Source: Cryptomeria japonica
Taxonomy: Eukaryota > Streptophyta > Pinopsida > Cupressales > Cupressaceae
DNA: 64,000 nt
Reading direction: 5' to 3'
NCBI RefSeq assembly: GCF_030272615.1
Contig: NC_081410.1
Span: 111,605,433 to 111,669,432, forward strand
Positions 46,901 through 56,543 of the stretch are shown piece after piece. Position numbers and translations under genes: made by a program. The notes under the pieces were generated by a model. It saw only the letters and a program-made list of their open reading frames with translations, had not been told where the DNA came from and did not search any database. Every line of letters starts with the position of its first letter. Position 1 is the first letter of the stretch.

Positions 46901-47145
46901 AAGGTGTTTATGATATCATTCTCTTCCTCTAGGATAGCTAAATAGGAAGGGCACATTTTAGGAGAGTTGTCAAGATCACTCTTAAAGTCTTCATCCTTAG
47001 AACATGGGAGAGTCTCAAAGGGATTGGTAGCAACTCTTTTAGGCACTAAAATGTTGTTATAGATGGGGGGAGGTTCTTTAGAAGAAGGAAAAATTGAAAC
47101 AAGGGAAGCTAACACATTATCACATCTATGAAATGAATGCATCAT
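43978..47145 (-). CDS. Retrotransposon protein with aspartic-protease-like and G-patch motifs (1055 aa)
   Basis: An uninterrupted 1055-codon frame. Residues 1 to about 420 are low-complexity and built of loose repeats (SFKDL.....E.....V.PP / EDDI..TFPS / SPKV). Residues about 425-475 hold three copies of KP(L/I)...QG(A/G). Around residue 625 TLVDNGSGLNVCSINLLHK and, further on, NLLLGRPWIHSM form a retropepsin-like domain of the DNGS type seen in plant Tat/Ogre elements. At about residue 895 GYHGNGCGAHEQGI with FGLGYNP is a G-patch-like RNA-binding motif found in the same elements. The C-terminus is hydrophobic (about 20 residues near SIFIILYMFLISLIV). No zinc knuckle or RT. The intact frame next to decayed neighbours suggests recent activity or selection. 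The protease motif lacks the usual DTGS, so activity is uncertain. Confidence 0.85.
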   Translation of the reverse strand: MMHSFHRCDNVLASLVSIFPSSKEPPPIYNNILVPKRVATNPFETLPCSKDEDFKSDLDNSPKMCPSYLAILEEENDIINTFLNVTSPSLHDASLSEKVLMDIDLFSPKVGPSNGGMFVQQEVMNTSFKDLLPKHESLEKYVHVPPKKHSLHEDPFVQEDDIILTFPSDGISFSNKIPTRDDELMINAYPSPKVCLTHKHPLEKEDEIISNFLNSLSPKDHIEHILRKEDEFNTSIDALPPRDEELINNVISSPQIDNTSNIPFNNLTIWDEPLEEGVDYSLSLDNFSPSLNLNYSPSKNKASPPPQLSSTHKETLAQSKMVNMSFKDLPLKSETLGSNVDPSPREFIPHVDPLMIEDDMTFPSITFPTRTSMPTPCLSPKIDKILVQEKTINNSSNTFVHSSKPSSINLIHVNETPNKPLFTIQGACPSQNSQPLNKPILVVQGGYANDSFCTPKKPIITVQGGYSTKSPYEYAKQLTRESYHAVAHTYNTRNNRQPNPPPVIPTSLPPSQPILPQAPRISQVLGKEYDLIEQLKATPAKISLWDLIQTSSAHHGMLQDALKDLNVPPPNTSSNIVSLVNSVMNPKAQIVFTQDELPTSEIQHQYDPLMIVVIINDTAIRRTLVDNGSGLNVCSINLLHKMNVDTSLIEPDSRPIRGFDNVAKSSLGIITLPITVGPVTLPTPIHVMSRNLTYNLLLGRPWIHSMQAVPSTLHRQVKFIYNNKTYTLIGDTNLQACLQTSTSKGSSSKPSSSSDDSLNKIPMDESLPSDNQNSLDDPKALEEDPSRLESTHEKAFDPEKVLAEDDWGSLDFNPTFVGEYRVPPRELKVKKKEENRDQSVLLEPMSNNFVAASQTSSPHTSNYEEFDSLSYEKPPSLPEMADRYGRGFRIFAKHGYHGNGCGAHEQGIKVPLETNFHNYAFGLGYNPCKRTKASKRPSLNVNAIFSSDDDLTSTKSSSTSINSHSPHKEILAMNKSLYDSLQISKSTYESLFPLHHKVLSSRDKALINYTHPSSKISCDFSSSIFIILYMFLISLIVEHSACHIQIPHSIYHVFK

Positions 47146-47471
47146 GACAACAATTTTCCTCTTTCAAATGATAACACATGCAAAATAGAAGGAAATGTTT
47201 AATTTTAACCAATGCAAGAACTTAGAATGTAGATTTAGAAAATGAAATTTATGATTCAAATGAGTTCCTAAATCAGATTTGAAATTATTGATCCCACTCA
47301 AGCTATCCACAAGTTCAACTTTGAATTGAAAAATTAAGGTTTTTAGCAAAAATTTCCTCCAAATTTTTGAATCTTGCAAGAAATTAAAACTTGTAAATAA
47401 CATAAACACTCAAATTTGAAAACATAAATCAGAATTAGAGAAGATTGGAATTCACGTCGGGTTCACCAAAA

Positions 47472-49112
47472 TGTGTAAGAGCAAAAGTGACACTAAGCAA
47501 ACATGCCCTAATCTCACTTTCAAGCACACATTTGTGGAATACGAAAGAGCCTAGAGGTATCACACAATTGGCTACTTCTTTTTGTGGAAGAGAGAGCCAC
47601 GGGCTACCTATTAGGATTTCTATTCCTTTGTTGTAATTGAAAGATGAAATGATGCAAGTTCAATCCCTAACCCCAAAGTGTAAGTATGAACTAATAACAA
47701 GATTACAGAATTGAACTTAAATGATGGAAAGCTGTAAACACAAGAATAAGACAAGAATGCAAATACGTACCTGGAGTAAAAATCTGAGTGAAAATGTTCG
47801 GGACGGGGGCGCGGACACCACTGTCCTGATTTTGCCCTTGAAACTGCTCCGAAAACTGCTGTTTTGCACTCTGGAAAAGCTATCAAAAATGCTGAAAATG
47901 CTGTCTGTCAGGAGGACCAGGGCGCCCAGCGCCCCTGTCCCAGGGACCAGGGCGCCCCACGCCCCTGTCCTGGGTTTCTGCTCTGCAATTTGGTGTGGAG
48001 TTCTGTCTCAGTCTGCTCTTCTTGGATCTGTACCCTGCGGCGTCGTCCGAGTCCCGAAACCTGCACTTATATCTGAAAAGGTGTTTTGGGCGGCTATATA
48101 GGGTTTTGCCTTAGTCAAACCCCCGCTTCGGTGATTTCCACCTCCACGAATAGCCAAGTTGTATTGTAAAATGTATTGTGTGTGCAGACCTAGTGTGTGT
48201 GCAAGGTCCTAAAATGCAAGAAAGCAAACTAGAGCAACCTAGAAAGTAAACCCTAATTGCTTGTAAATGATAATGTAAATGCTCTAAATCAAGATGCAAA
48301 GTGATCTAAAGCATGGATAAATGATATATTGAAGCTTATGCAAAGACATGAAAACAACATGAAATCATACCCAACCCTCAAAGGAGGGGTACAAGCCAAT
48401 CTTCAGTCGGTAATCTCCTATTGTTCTTCAATGTCTTCCAAGCCCTAAGTGAATGAATGAAATTGATGAATGCTTGATAGAGGGATGTTGAATGTTGTTG
48501 AAGTCTTCAAAGATCTGCTCTTTCGCTGCGTATGAGGTTCCTCTAAACAAAAAATCGGATCCCTTCAAATGAAGAAAGAGAGCTCTTATGTAGGAAACCC
48601 TAGGTCATAATTTCATCTTTTGGCCGACCTAGAGATTGAATATCCCGCCAATTTCTTGGGGTTAAGCTTTATTTTATGATTGGATCGCGCTCCTAAAATT
48701 TCGGGAAAAATGTCCGGGACCATGTGCACTCCGGGCGCCATGGTCTCGACAACTTTTCACCAAATTTTCAGGGCTGTCAGATATGATGATTTTAGAGAGA
48801 ATCCCGAAGTTACAGGTGATTTCGAGATGTTTTGACCCCCGAAATCAAGCCCCCAAGCTCGAAATAGGACCTAATTAGGGTTTTTGATTAAATGATGTAT
48901 TGGAAGAATAAAATGAAAGGGGCACACTTTAATGAAAAGGGCCCAACTTTATGATATGGGAGATGATAAAATAGGACCTTAGACCTAATTAATTTGATTA
49001 ATTAAGAGCTAAAGGGGAAATGCAATGCAAATGGAAAATGCGCCAAGGCGGGTGCTAAACTAGGTGTGAAATTGTACCACCCTAGCAAGTGCGTACAATT
49101 TACGATGCTACA
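47472..49112 (-). repeat. 5' LTR of the Tat/Ogre-like element (1641 bp)
   Basis: Partner of 40602-42273, nearly identical. Visible differences are mainly C/T and G/A changes plus loss of one 31-bp repeat unit. Confidence 0.92.
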
Positions 49113-49179
49113 CTATGATTACTTAGAGATGGAAGATATAGGGAAGGGCATACCATTATTTTAGAAACATGGTATGGGG

Positions 49180-49357
49180 TGTTTACCCTCTCGGGTGAAT
49201 AACTTAAAACATAGAGATAAAACACGTAATGCAGAATAATAATGCCATAGATATCAGATAAACTATAGGAGAGGTTATTCCATTCATAATCGTGTGTCAC
49301 AAGTTACATTCGAAAGTATATAAAGATGCCGAGGGGGTGCGAGTGCCAACCGTCGCA
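49180..49357 (-). repeat. Truncated 3' LTR of the gypsy element
   Basis: Matches 56544-56721 closely, then homology stops abruptly at 49357 where the extra-ORF text begins. The expected U3 start and purine tract are missing. Confidence 0.85.
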
Positions 49358-50522
49358 CCGTTGTTGCTGATGTGGCCCCCATGTCCTCTTCTACATGTTG
49401 CCCACCCTGACCTACCATTTTGAAACTAGTCTCCGTGGCCGTATCACTGTCCTCTACGTCCTCACTCGGGTCACTACTGGTGGACTCCGACTCTGTTGTC
49501 GACGTTGAAACAACTACCCTCCTCTTCCGTTTCGTGCCAGAGTGGATATCTCCGCTTGGTGCCATGGTGTCCAGGTGAATCCAATAAAATTTGGGGGGCT
49601 GTCTAGGGTGTACACGACCTTGTGGTGCCAAGTGTTGGTCCGGTGAGCCCCGAAGGCGTACTGCATCTAGAAAGACCCGATAGCGTGGTAGGGCTTGTAG
49701 AAAGTCCTGTGTTGGAGAGTCATGAAGTCCTCCATCCTATCTGCTAATACAGATGCTTAGTCATATACTACACCATTACGGATGCCATTCATGAGCACCA
49801 CTTGTGCCATGGCAATATCTGAAGCCCGACTTGCTCCCATCAACCGACTCTTCAATACATCCATCAGGCACCGCCATATTCCTTCTCTTAGAAACGATTT
49901 CTTCAGAGCGACTCTTGCTTGCGTGTTGAAGACTAGCAAGTTCCGCTTGTGTGAGGTCGTCGCGACACATCAGTTTCAGTAGTTTGTCTTTGAAATCTGG
50001 GGCTATTTTCTGTGCCTTATCCACTTTCTTTCCATGCACCCTTGGAATATCGAAAACTCTAGTAAATTCGGTCAAAGCAAAGGATACTGTAATCTGTTGA
50101 TTGTCGTAATCAAATATTGACTGCCGCCTGTGCGAGTCATAGGTACCAATCATGGCCCTTAGCACCACCTCGAAGTCCCTGATGCAAAAAATTGGCATCT
50201 GGATGGCCCACTGTACCTGTGCAAGTCGCAGCTGTATCTTCATAGGGTCATCATTCGGGGTCTCGTTCCACCATTTTTTGTAATCTGTGCCAGTCAAACC
50301 CTCAAAAGTGATTGTGTCCATCGTCACCTCACTCTTTGCTGGAGTCTGCTGCACTTTGGAGCGTACCTTCTTCCCTTTCTTTTTGCTGCTGTCAGCCATG
50401 CCACCTCTTACCTTTACACTCGAAGGCAAGATCCGGACCACGTTCTTGTTCCCTGAAGTTGACGACACTACACCAGGTAACTGCCGTAACTGTTTTTGCC
50501 AACTTTTCCCATTGGCGTCCAT
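49284..50522 (-). pseudogene. Unrecognised extra ORF in the env position of the gypsy element
   Basis: A 248-codon frame starts at 50522 (MDANGKSWQKQLRQLPG), continues in a second frame at 49939-49757 (FLREGIWRCLMDVLKSR, ASDIAMAQVVLMNGIRNG) and in a third at 49631-49284 (PPKFYWIHLDTMAPSG, a Ser/Thr/Glu-rich stretch, then LTR-encoded residues). Together they look like one broken gene of about 400 residues. Mid-part text includes TFEGLTGTDYKKWWNE, AQVQWAIQMPIFC and QITVSFALTEFTRVFDIP. The position downstream of pol is where Athila-type elements keep an env-like gene and where some plant elements carry plant-mobile-domain-like proteins. I see no signal peptide or clear transmembrane segment, and I do not assign a family. 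Confidence 0.6.
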
Positions 50523-50784
50523 TAAATAATGCTCCCTTTGTTGTTTGTGCCCTCTTTAAAAAAGGATAGGGTTAGAATAATCAAGCACGTGCCTCTTTCT
50601 CTTTCCCCGTTTGTACATCGGACTGCTGCAGCCGTACGGTAATACTGTTTCCCTTTTTTGTCGTACCGTAATGCTGTTTCCCTTTTTTGTCGTACTGTTA
50701 ATATTCTGTTTATGCGTTATAAGGCCACCGTACGGTTTACTACTCTGCCTGTGCGGTTATAAGGCCACCGCACGGTGACCCTGC

Positions 50785-51023
50785 GGTGCCACTGCACGGT
50801 GACACGCGGTGCCACCGTTCGGTGACCCCGTGGTGCCACCACATGGTGGACACGCGGTGCCACCGTTCGGTGACCCCGTGGTGCCACCACATGGTGGACA
50901 TGCGGTGCCACCGTTCGATGACCCCGCGGTGCCATCGTTCGGTGACCCCGCAGTGCCACCACACGGTGGACACGTGGTGCCACCGTACGGTGGGCACCCG
51001 GTGCCACCTATGTGGTCCCACCG
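50785..51023. repeat. 24-bp minisatellite, about ten units
   Basis: Units begin ggtgccacc and alternate between two types, gttcggtgaccccg(t/c) and acatggtggacacgc, giving a 48-bp higher-order period for part of the array. Each unit contains inverted words (ccaccg / cggtgg). 24 bp is eight codons, so all frames read as octapeptide repeats on both strands. These are by-products, not evidence of a gene. Related cgtacggt words occur nearby at 50630-50770 and 51040-51145. Confidence 0.9.
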
Positions 51024-51158
51024 TAGGACGCGTGCCCCCGTACGGTGTTTCCGCCGTATGTGCGCCTTTTTTTTTCTTTTTTTTGTTTATATAGTTTTTG
51101 TCGTACTACCAGCTATCTACAGATCGTACGACCGTACGTTTTTTTTTCCTATTTCTTT

Positions 51159-52145
51159 TTATCCCTGAGGCTGTTGGTGTAGCTGTCTTTCGCGGTACGG
51201 TTTCAATTTGGAGCCGTTCACAACCTCGGGCACCTGCTTCCCGTCCAACGTTGCCATTCGGATGGACCCGTTGGCCCCGACATCGCGAATTCGGAAGGGT
51301 CCTAGCCATCTCACCTTAAACTTCCTTGGTTTGATCTCGTTTTCTTGTTGTATTTCAAAACTAGCTGTCCCGGGGTGAATTTTACCCGTTTTAAATGCTT
51401 GTCGTGCCATACTTTCCTTCTGGCTTGTGTGGCCTCCTGGGCCCATATGTCCACCTGCGGGTCCTTCGCGTGCCTCCTGTAATACACTGGGGACTTCTTC
51501 CTCCATGACACAACGCCTTAATACCTGGTCTGGCCCCATTTTGTAGAGTAAACCATTGATGAGTGAAAAAGTCCTTCTCCTTAATACTAGCTTTCTTCGT
51601 TCCCCTGGGGGCATATCCTCCGGAAATCGGGATGTCGACAGGTACTCTCCAATCTTCTTGTACCACGAAGGGAGTACGGCTATTTGGAACAGGTGCGCAT
51701 CAGGGAAATCATCATTTACTCCCTCCGGAGGTTCCCCTGACTTAATCCGGGACAATTGATCGGCTATGACATGGCTTCGCCCCGGTCTTACCACAATTGT
51801 AAATGTGAACTCCTGTAGTAGCAATAGCCAACGGCTTATCCTCCCTTGGATAATAGGCTTGTTTATCAAGTACATGAGTGCCTGATGGTCTACGTAAAAT
51901 GTGAATGGTGTAGCTAGTAGGTAATGACAAAATTTTTGTATGACATAGACCATGCCGAGGGCTTCGCGTTTTGTGGTACTGTACTTTTCAGCCTTTGAGA
52001 GCAACCTGCTCACAAAATAAACGGGGTGGTCCAACCCGTGTCCTACCTGGGCTAATGTAGCCCCGATGGCATAATTTGAGGCATCCACGTGAACGTGGAA
52101 TTCCTTATCCCAGTTCGGGTATGCCAGTATGGGTGCTCCCATCAA
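51159..52145 (-). pseudogene. Gypsy RNase H and integrase remnant
   Basis: The frame carries RNase H text: LAYPNWDKEFHVHVDASNY (active-site Asp in VDAS), LSKAEKYSTTKREALGMVY, TFYVDHQALMYLINKP and VIADQLSRI. It then has the start of the integrase zinc-binding region (EAREGPAGGHMGP, about 51440-51470). The catalytic DDE core is missing: the text passes at once to the C-terminal part, first in another frame (VWHDKHLKRVKFTPGQLV, 51345-51420), then back in frame (FKVRWLGPFRIRDVG, NGSKLKPYRER). An internal deletion of several hundred bases plus at least one frameshift explains this. It is preceded by a stop at 52188 relative to the RT frame. Confidence 0.9.
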
Positions 52146-52187
52146 CCTTGTCTTCAGCTCTTCAAAGGCCTTGCTCTGTGGCTCTGT

Positions 52188-53687
52188 CTAGATGTATGGC
52201 TCCCCTTTCCGTGTCAAACTATCCAACGAGTGGGACACCTCAGCGAAGTTATTGATGAACCTCCTGTAGTACCCCACATGACCAAGGAAGGACTTTATCC
52301 TAGTGACGTCCGTAGGAGGTTCCATTTCTACTTTGACCCAAATCTTGTCCGGGTCCGTTTTCAATCCTTCTTTACACACAATGTGTCTAAGCAATCTTCC
52401 CTGTGGTACCATGAATCTACATTTCTTCGGATTAACGGCCAACCGTGCCCTTCGACATCTCTCCAGGCACTCCCCGAGGGTTTTTAGGTGGATATCTTGT
52501 CCGTTGTAAATAGACCAATTGTCCAAGAAGGCTTTGAAGTTCCCCATGGACATCTTGTCGAAGATGTGCAAGATGATGCGTTGAAAGGTCGCGGGTGCAT
52601 TACATAGACCGAAGGGCATTAGGTTGTATGCATACACACCGTCCTCCACAACGAAGGTTGTTTTCAACTTATCTTCCTCCGCGATGGATATCTGGTTGTA
52701 CCCAGGGAACCCATCCATGAAGGAATAGATTTCATGTCCAGCTACTTCCTCCAGGATGCTGTCGGTGAAGGGTATGGGAAACAAGTCTTTAATAGTGACA
52801 GCGTTCAGACAATGGAAGTCTACACAGATCCGGATTTGATTGGCCTCTTTCTTGAGGGAAATCACAATGGGAGACACCCATTCGCTTGTCTGCACTTTGA
52901 AGATTATGCTCGCTTCCAACATCTGCTCAATTTTGTCGTTCACCCGTGCAGCATAATTTTTGTTCATACGGTAAGGCCGCTTCCTTACTGGTTGGGCTCT
53001 CGGTACCAATGTTATGCGGTGTACACATAGCTCTGAGGGCACGCTCTTCAGGTCCTTGTACGTCCATGCAAAAACATCCTCGTATTCAAGGAAAATTTTG
53101 AAGGCTGCGGCCTTTAGCACTGGATTCCAGTCATCTCCGACAAGGATGATCTTGGGGTCACTCGTCCCCCCAAGATTTGTCTCCTTCAAATTGGCTTCCT
53201 GATATTTAATAGGCTCCCCCTTCGGGAATTGGTGTGCCGGTGTCTCATTCACCGAGGCCTCCCCTTCCTTGTACTCTCCATACTCTGGGGGAAATATATC
53301 GGGTTCTTCCTCGATGCTCAATACATTGCACGAGGGTGTAAATAATTCATAATCTCCCTTTTGCCAGTGGAAGTGGCCATTCAAGGAGTCCCCGTCATCC
53401 CCCGAGCATGTCTCCAGTTCTAACACCCCTTCGTCACTGGGCTCCATGCCGCATCCGTCTCCACCCTCCCCCAACTGGTCTCCCTCAGATTCCGAGTCGG
53501 AGGAGGATGCTAACTCCTCACTCACCATCTGCGTAAGGAGATCGATCACGTACTTCCTCCCCACATTTTCCAAGGAAAGAGTATTCCGCTTCCAGTTATG
53601 GTTCGCTTTTGCTGCAATGAGCCACCCACGCCCGAGAATGGTGTCATACCCTTTTTGCTTCAGTGGAAATACTACAAAATCGAGCAC
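52188..53687 (-). pseudogene. Gypsy protease end and reverse transcriptase (altered active site)
   Basis: The 499-codon frame starts in the protease C-terminus (YDTILGRGWLIAAKANHNW), then an acidic linker, then RT: RKRPYRMNKNYAARV, SEWVSPIVISLKKEA, RICVDFHCLNAVT, YSFMDGFPGYNQI (first catalytic Asp region, normally D.FSGYNQI), LMPFGLCNAPATFQR and FKAFLDNWSIYN. The last should be F/Y-x-D-D. Here the second Asp is Asn (about 52519-52530). LGHVGYYRRFINNF closes the domain. The changed metal-binding residue, with the neighbouring stop, indicates an inactive enzyme. Confidence 0.93.
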
Positions 53688-53693
53688 AAATGG

Positions 53694-55094
53694 CTATGTG
53701 CCAATCATCACCCGCTGGCCCATGAGGGTACCAAGGGGTTTAATCTCGTGTTGATCTGCCCCTAGTAGGTTGAACGTGGGAGGCCACAACGTAGGCTTTC
53801 CTAGTTTTTTCCATGTCGCTTCTGGGAGCACATTTACTCTTGACCCTCCGTCTACAATAGTGTCCGTCAAGGTAGTCCCGAGGATGCCCGTTTCTACCAC
53901 CGTTGGTTGGCATCCGCTGTTGACTACCAACAACATGGGGTCGACCATGGGTCTTACGACCTCCCTCAACACGGGGTCGACCGTGGGGCTTGCAACCTCC
54001 CTCATTTTCACTTGTGTGGGTACAGAGTTTAAGATAGCCGTTTTCAACTGCGGCATGGTCTCAAGGAGGTCTTGAATCCTCACGGGTACTTCCATTTGCA
54101 ATATTTGCCGTAAGATTCTCTCTTCTCCCCTCGTCCGTGGCGGGCTTGTGGCCTTGTGGCTATTTTGTCCTTGTGCGGCCATTTCCTTTGTGATCTCGTC
54201 TCTTGCGTCCTGCACTCTCTCGGTCTCCGTGTGGGGATCTGGGTATAAAACCTTTTTGGCCTGTGCCCTTGTGATTGCCAACACTTCTGCCTTCGTAGGT
54301 TCTATGTTCGGAAGGTTTACACCTGGCTTCGGGAAATTTGCGTCCTCATGGTCGCCTGGTCCACACCATCGACAGAGGTGCTGAGGGGTGGCTTCCTTTG
54401 TGCAATCTCGGGCGAAGTGCCCCCACTGATTGCAGGCCCTACACTGGATCATTGGCCAGCCCTTGGCGTCATACTGGATACAGCTTCTGTTATTGTTATT
54501 GTTATTGTTGTTATTCCTTCCGCCACCACGTCTGTTGTGCCGGTAACCTCCAGATGAAGCCGTTGTGTTGGTTTGCTGGGCCGTACCCGCTTGTGCGGAT
54601 GTTGTGGCCTGCTCAGTGAACATCACTTGGTTCATTTGCGTACTTCGGATCTCCATGTTGTATGAGCACTCCTTGATGAAGTGTCCCATCACTTGGCAAA
54701 TCTCGCAAAAGGCCTTCTTCGGGCAAGTACCCTTCGTATGTCCTTCCTCTTTGCACTCCGTGCACCATACGTCCCCTTCGGTCCGACCTGTGCTTCTCAT
54801 TGTTTTAAATTCTCTCCTCATTCGCTCCATGTCTTTCTGGAGCGCTTGCACCTTTTTGGCAGCCTTGCCATCATTGCTGCTTCCCTCGGAAGAGTCATCA
54901 TCCTCGAACGAGCTATCCTTCTTTTTTTTCTTAGATGTCTTGGTCTCGCTCTTGAGATCCATCGCTCTATTATATGCATCTTCATACGAGGTTGGTGGAA
55001 CAATTTTCATCTTCTTCCGGAGGGAGTGTTTCAGTCCCTCCACGAACCATCTCTTTTTCAACCCATCCGCTGGTTGACTCTCCATTTTCCCCAA
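53694..55094 (-). pseudogene. Gypsy gag C-terminal half with zinc knuckles and start of protease
   Basis: The frame contains the end of the gag capsid region (RWFVEGLKHSLRKKMKI), a Lys/Asp/Ser-rich linker, and a series of zinc knuckles CTECKEEGHTKGTC, CEICQVMGHFIKEC and CRACNQWGHFARDC, with a fourth degenerate one (CRWCGPGDHE). An Asn run comes from a (gtt)n/(aac)n microsatellite at 54490-54515. Near 53830-53870 TIVDGGSRVNVLPEATW is the retropepsin active-site region, with DGGS instead of D(T/S)G. A stop at 53694 separates it from the next frame. Confidence 0.92.
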
Positions 55095-55970
55095 CAGTTC
55101 CTTGAGCCGCCGACTTTAGGCTCGGACAGTCTCGTTCTTGTTCTGCTTTGTGCCATAGATTTCGGCTACTATTTCATTGTCGTCCCTGAGGAGGCGGAAC
55201 TCTATCTCGAACTCCTTCTTCAGGTCGGGCCATGTGCCGACTTTGGCCTTATCCGTATCTGAGTACTAGCTGATGGCCACTCCCCTTAAGGTTGCTGGAA
55301 ATTGTGTTACCCAATTGTCCTGGTCGGTAACACCGTTCGCTGACCATATGGTTTCGCAAGTGCGGCAATGGCGGACGGGATCTTCCTTCCTGTCGCCGTT
55401 GAACTTCGACAGTTTCTGTTTACTGGCCATTGATGGGGGTCGTGTCCTTGGAGGTGGCTGTGGTTGTGTCTGTCGTGCACTTGTGCCACTCCCTTCGACG
55501 CCGATGGTGTGTCCTGCTTGGGTGACTGGGGGTACGGTGTTTTGTCTACCATGTGTCTGTGGCTCCCCCGCACCTACAGCCGTACGGTTGTCCTCCCCTC
55601 CGTTCTCACCCACGCCCGCTACTAGCTCCCTTTGGTGGTTCTCACTTCGCGGCGTAAGGGATAAGTTCCTGAACTGATCCCGGGTCTCTTCGACTAGATT
55701 CCTCCGTAACCTTGTTTCCTCCAAAAATTCTTCGTGGCTTCTCACCCTATGGTGTTCTGGTGATGCGTAGAAATTTCCCTCGGCTTCTGCCCCCTCCGTG
55801 ACACCTCCTTGGTTCCCTTCGGGCCACCTTTCGGCAGGTCGTCCTTCGGCAAGTTGCCTCAGCCTCCGTCTACGTTCTACTTGTTGTTCCAGAATCAAGG
55901 CCCGCTGTGCGGACTCCCACTCCTCCGTTTGTGCTTTCTTATTTCTATCTTTGTTTAATAGGTTGGGCAT
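55095..55970 (-). pseudogene. Gypsy gag N-terminal half (stops)
   Basis: It starts at 55970 (MPNLLNKDRNKKAQTEEW) and is Arg/Glu-rich, then reads SKFNGDRKEDPVRHCRTCE and QFPATLRGVAIS, the beginning of the Retrotrans_gag capsid domain. A TAG at about 55266 replaces the expected Trp codon (AIS*YS), and a TAA at about 55120 breaks VRA*SRRLKELL. Between them KAKVGTWPDLKKEFEIEF reads on in frame. The first stop is what a single G-to-A change would give. Confidence 0.88.
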
Positions 55971-56115
55971 TAATTCCCGTACATTTCCATAAATAACAAC
56001 ACATAAAAACAGAACACACCATTATTAATTCATCTCATCAGATACAACTTGTGTCAATATTATGACACCTTTATTCAAATATAGAATGTTCTTTTATCCT
56101 TATGGGATTTAGGGT

Positions 56116-56530
56116 TCAATTTCCTCTTGGCCTCGTGCCATCACGCTCCGCTTCCCGACGGCTGTTTTCTTCGTACTGTTGGAGGATTTGTTGGCGTCGC
56201 TCTTCCCGGGCAATCTCCTCCAAGCGAGTTCGTTGTGCCAGTGATGCCTGTGCAAGCAACCGGGGGAGGTGGTTCATCAACCGATTTACTGCGGGGCTAA
56301 CTTCCAATGTGGGCCACACGACACTTGTTGGGATTTCAGCCTTCGTGGCCTCCCTTAGGACATAGGTCTCGATGGCCACCTGAAGGAGGATTGAGAATTC
56401 CCTCGTTGCAGTGTCTTCTCCGTGGTAGAGCTCTGTTTGCGCATCGTCGGCCTCTGGATTTATCTCACCAACGGGTAGGCCCATCGTGTTCGTGGGCCAT
56501 CCGCTCCTTCCTTTCCCGAGTATGTCTAGG
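56116..56530 (-). CDS. Leader ORF upstream of gag in the gypsy element (unrecognised)
   Basis: The open frame runs from inside the 5' LTR (56664) to 56116. The element-specific part after the PBS reads MGLPVGEINPEADDAQ, EFSILLQVAIETYVLREATK, VSPAVNRLMNHLPRLLAQ and LEEIAREERRQQILQQYEE, predicting a helical, charged C-terminus that could form a coiled coil. Tat/Ogre elements carry an extra ORF before gag. Whether this is homologous cannot be told by eye. It may instead be the N-terminus of gag. The start within the internal region is probably the Met near 56482. Confidence 0.45.
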
Positions 56531-56543
56531 CAACGACGCCAAA

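Larger units (their letters stand above)
40602..49112 (-). mobile_element. Tat/Ogre-like LTR retrotransposon lacking pol
   Basis: LTRs 40602-42273 and 47472-49112 (tgtgtaaga ... gctaca) are flanked by perfect pentamers CTATG (40597-40601, 49113-49117). On the minus strand the purine tract AAAGTGGGGGCTAAA (complement of 42274-42288) precedes the 3' LTR, and a PBS candidate TGGTGAACCCGACGTG (complement of about 47453-47468) lies a few bases after the 5' LTR. The single long gene (43978-47145) has a protease-like and a G-patch motif, but there is no reverse transcriptase, RNase H or integrase. The LTRs differ at few positions, so insertion is recent on this scale. A non-autonomous member of a Tat-type family is the best reading. 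Confidence 0.93.

Noticed and set aside
44428-46945. Plus-strand open frames opposite the 1055-aa gene
   Set aside because: Shadows of the long minus-strand gene.
50717-51094. Pro/His/Val-rich repeat proteins on both strands
   Set aside because: Product of a 24-bp minisatellite, open in several frames on both strands at once.
51563-55677. Plus-strand open frames across the gypsy gag-pol region
   Set aside because: Antisense to well-recognised RT, RNase H and gag text.
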